From Phycisphaerales bacterium (GTDB lineage Bacteria > Planctomycetota > Phycisphaerae > Phycisphaerales > SM1A02): 64,000 nt of DNA. The position numbers and the translations under genes are program-made. Positions 62,561 to 64,000 of this stretch are shown here, piece by piece; position 1 is the first letter of the stretch, and each line of letters begins with the position of its first letter. The notes under the pieces are model-generated. The model did not search any database, was not told the DNA's origin, and saw only the letters and a program-made list of their open reading frames with translations. Location of the stretch: assembly GCA_029268515.1 (NCBI GenBank), contig JAQWNP010000017.1, forward strand, positions 1-64,000, written 5' to 3'.

Positions 62561-62947
62561 CAAGAGCTTTCCATTAGAAATAACACTGCTGAAGTAGTGG
62601 GACTGTTGATCAATAAAGATTCTCTGGTCAATAGCCTGACGGGTAAGAATCCTGCTACGACAACTTTGCGGTTGGCTGTGAAACGAAATCACCGCCCAGA
62701 AGTCTTCAGACTTTTAGTTGAATCTGGTGTTCAGTTGAATTAGTAAGGCGAAGATGGGCAGACGCCACTGATTGCTGCGGATCAGTGGGGAACAAGCCCT
62801 GAAGTGTTGCACGTGCTGATTGAAGCTGGCGCTAATCCACAAATCAAAGATGCGAAAAGTCAGACCGCTCTCGACTATGCGAAAGAGAATGTCAAATACT
62901 TTCAGAGCTTGGCATTCGTTGAACTCAGAGATGCCACCGCAAGGTGA
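62561..62947 (+). pseudogene. Ankyrin-repeat gene remnant with two adjacent stop codons
   Basis: An open frame of 129 codons with no start codon, beginning after TAA 62558-62560 and closing at TGA 62945-62947. The first 60 codons give ankyrin-type helices (NNTAEVVGLLINKD, RPEVFRLLVESGVQLN). Then TAG (62741-62743) and TAA (62744-62746) follow in frame, and the next codons resume GEDGQTPLIAADQWG and VLHVLIEAGANPQIKD, SQTALDYAKEN. The ankyrin consensus continues across the stops without a frameshift, so the gene is broken by nonsense changes rather than by insertion. The 5' end is also missing. Confidence 0.7.
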
Positions 62948-63053
62948 TGGCTATTCTTGGACAGTCCCAATGTCAGTTAGTGGGTAGGACTGGAGAACAT
63001 ATCTCTGTCGCTCATTGCAAGCAGAAGTGCATGCCTTTACGAAAGGCATCTCC

Positions 63054-63479
63054 TTAGCCGGGCTCTTGGCCTGTCGGCACTACGTAGCGCATCTTGATGT
63101 GATTGCCTGGGGCAATCACTTGTAGCTCAGTCATAAATGAGCGTACCAAGATCAGGCCGCGCCCAGCGGGAATCTCTAGATTCTCTTCAACCGTTGGGTC
63201 AGGCACTGCTACTGGATCAAACCCATCGCCCTCATCGATGACATCAAAGTTGGCTGCTTGGTCATCAAAGGCCCACTTCAGCGATACTTTTTTACGGGGG
63301 TCACCTTGATTGCCATGCTGAAATGCATTGGTCAAGGTTTCCTCGAGTGCAAGCCGAATAGCAAAGCGACTCGTTTCGGAGTAGCCGGCCCCTTCAAGCG
63401 CGGGCAGAAGTTGCTCCAGTAGCAGCTGCGTAGCTTGCTCAAGGTCTGCAAGAGTTACTTGATGAGAGGCACTTTGCAT
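63054..63479 (-). CDS. RsbW-like anti-sigma serine kinase (GHKL ATPase)
   Basis: A 141-residue HATPase_c_2 protein. The N-box is RLALEETLTNAFQHGN, the G1 box DVIDEGDGFDP and the G2 segment GRGLILVRSFMTEL. These are the ATP-binding elements of RsbW/SpoIIAB-like kinases. It would phosphorylate an STAS antagonist and bind a sigma factor. It is second in a two-gene unit, 58 bases downstream of a STAS gene. The sigma factor it controls is not adjacent; the ECF-type sigma at 12657-13508 is not an obvious partner. Confidence 0.85.
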   Translation of the reverse strand: MQSASHQVTLADLEQATQLLLEQLLPALEGAGYSETSRFAIRLALEETLTNAFQHGNQGDPRKKVSLKWAFDDQAANFDVIDEGDGFDPVAVPDPTVEENLEIPAGRGLILVRSFMTELQVIAPGNHIKMRYVVPTGQEPG

Positions 63480-63537
63480 GACGGCTCAAACGGTGTCAAA
63501 ATCACCGGTATAAGTGGGGGCCTGCTAGGGCATTTGA

Positions 63538-63900
63538 TCAATTGAGACTGGCGAGCCCATCCTCAACAGTATCGTGAATCGAAAAGAGCTGGTCTAACTT
63601 AGTGATCTTAAAGACTTCCATAATCTGTTGGTCAATATTGGTGAGTCTCAATTGACCACCCTTGTCGGCAACTTTCTTGTTGAGTGTGATCAGTACACCC
63701 AAGGCCGCAGAGGAAAGGTGATCAACCTCCATAAAACTGATCAGTATGGCGGGGGTATCTCGCTGATCAATAATCTCTGATATCTCTGCACCAATTTGCT
63801 GAATATTGGCTTCGTCAAGAATGTTGCGATCAACGAAGAGGATACAGGTGACGCCATCTCTTTCCTCAACACGAACGCGTGATTGGGCGGGATTCATCAT
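63538..63900 (-). CDS. STAS-domain anti-sigma factor antagonist (RsbV-like)
   Basis: A 120-residue single STAS domain. The phosphoacceptor region is VDHLSSAALGVLITLNKKVA; the first or second Ser of LSS is the likely site. Other marks are RVEERDGVTCILFVDRNIL and the ending DQLFSIHDTVEDGLASL. It would bind and be phosphorylated by the RsbW-like kinase encoded next. Two adjacent ATG codons begin it with GGAG 9 bases upstream. Confidence 0.88.
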   Translation of the reverse strand: MMNPAQSRVRVEERDGVTCILFVDRNILDEANIQQIGAEISEIIDQRDTPAILISFMEVDHLSSAALGVLITLNKKVADKGGQLRLTNIDQQIMEVFKITKLDQLFSIHDTVEDGLASLN

Positions 63901-64000
63901 TTAGCAGGCTCCGCAGTTTTGGCGAACGTGATCGTTGCCAGGGGTTCTATGAATCAGGCAAGAGGGAACTTTCTTCTCACCTACGGCTCATCCTACCGGA

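Noticed and set aside
1-64000. CRISPR arrays, transposons, prophage or rRNA genes
   Set aside because: No spaced repeat arrays, transposases, phage structural genes or rRNA segments were seen on either strand.

Overview
The window looks like chromosomal DNA from a free-living Gram-negative-type planctomycete, probably of the Phycisphaerae lineage. This is an inference, not a database result. It rests on a secreted protein with a VPLPA/PEP-CTERM-like sorting tail (86-811), an LptD-type outer-membrane protein (37970-41125), a secretin with an unusual repeat-rich N-terminus (59573-62479), RNase Y, an ECF-type sigma factor of the kind common in planctomycetes and myxobacteria, and a dockerin-like relic. 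Base composition is moderate. Coding density is high and I see no transposase, phage gene or CRISPR array.

Layout. 1-7.7 kb: mixed secreted and membrane proteins, a putative NHLP-type leader-peptide protein, and an epimerase gene enclosed by a perfect 65-bp direct repeat. 7.8-15.1 kb: a tightly packed set of same-strand genes. It encodes a lipoprotein, two secreted helical proteins, ExbB-like, ExbD-like and TonB-like proteins, small membrane proteins, an ECF-type sigma factor and an anti-sigma-like membrane protein. I could not assign this set to a described system. 15-24.5 kb: a metallophosphoesterase, cardiolipin synthase, amino-acid oxidoreductases, a DJ-1 family protein, a thioredoxin-like lipoprotein, a CPBP protease and S20. 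24.6-28.2 kb: pyruvate dehydrogenase E1alpha-E1beta-E2 on the minus strand. 28.4-33.3 kb: MscS channel, DUF2007 protein, tRNA-Arg(ACG), a dockerin-like relic, an unknown gene and a double ABC-2 permease. 34-38 kb: rny, efp, rsmA, mtnP.

38-43 kb: ribH-nusB-ftsY-lptD on the minus strand. 43.2-46.8 kb: a UbiA-like prenyltransferase, a structured leader region, a degenerate kinase-like protein and a sigma-54 activator. 46.8-50.8 kb: a reduced cell-wall cluster (rsmH, a LysM protein, ftsL, ftsI). 50.9-58 kb: sucA-sucB and priA, then carA in the opposite direction. 59.6-64 kb: the secretin, an ankyrin-repeat pseudogene carrying two adjacent stop codons, and an RsbW-like/STAS pair.

Much of the content is core physiology: central-carbon dehydrogenases, translation, replication restart, envelope biogenesis. 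The less explained material is the 7.8-15.1 kb motor/sigma cluster, the leader-like peptide at 3.2 kb, the repeat-bounded epimerase, the two gene relics and the structured leader near 44.35 kb. Coordinates are exact where I counted bases. Start codons were chosen by ribosome-binding-site spacing and signal-peptide logic and may be off for the genes flagged.
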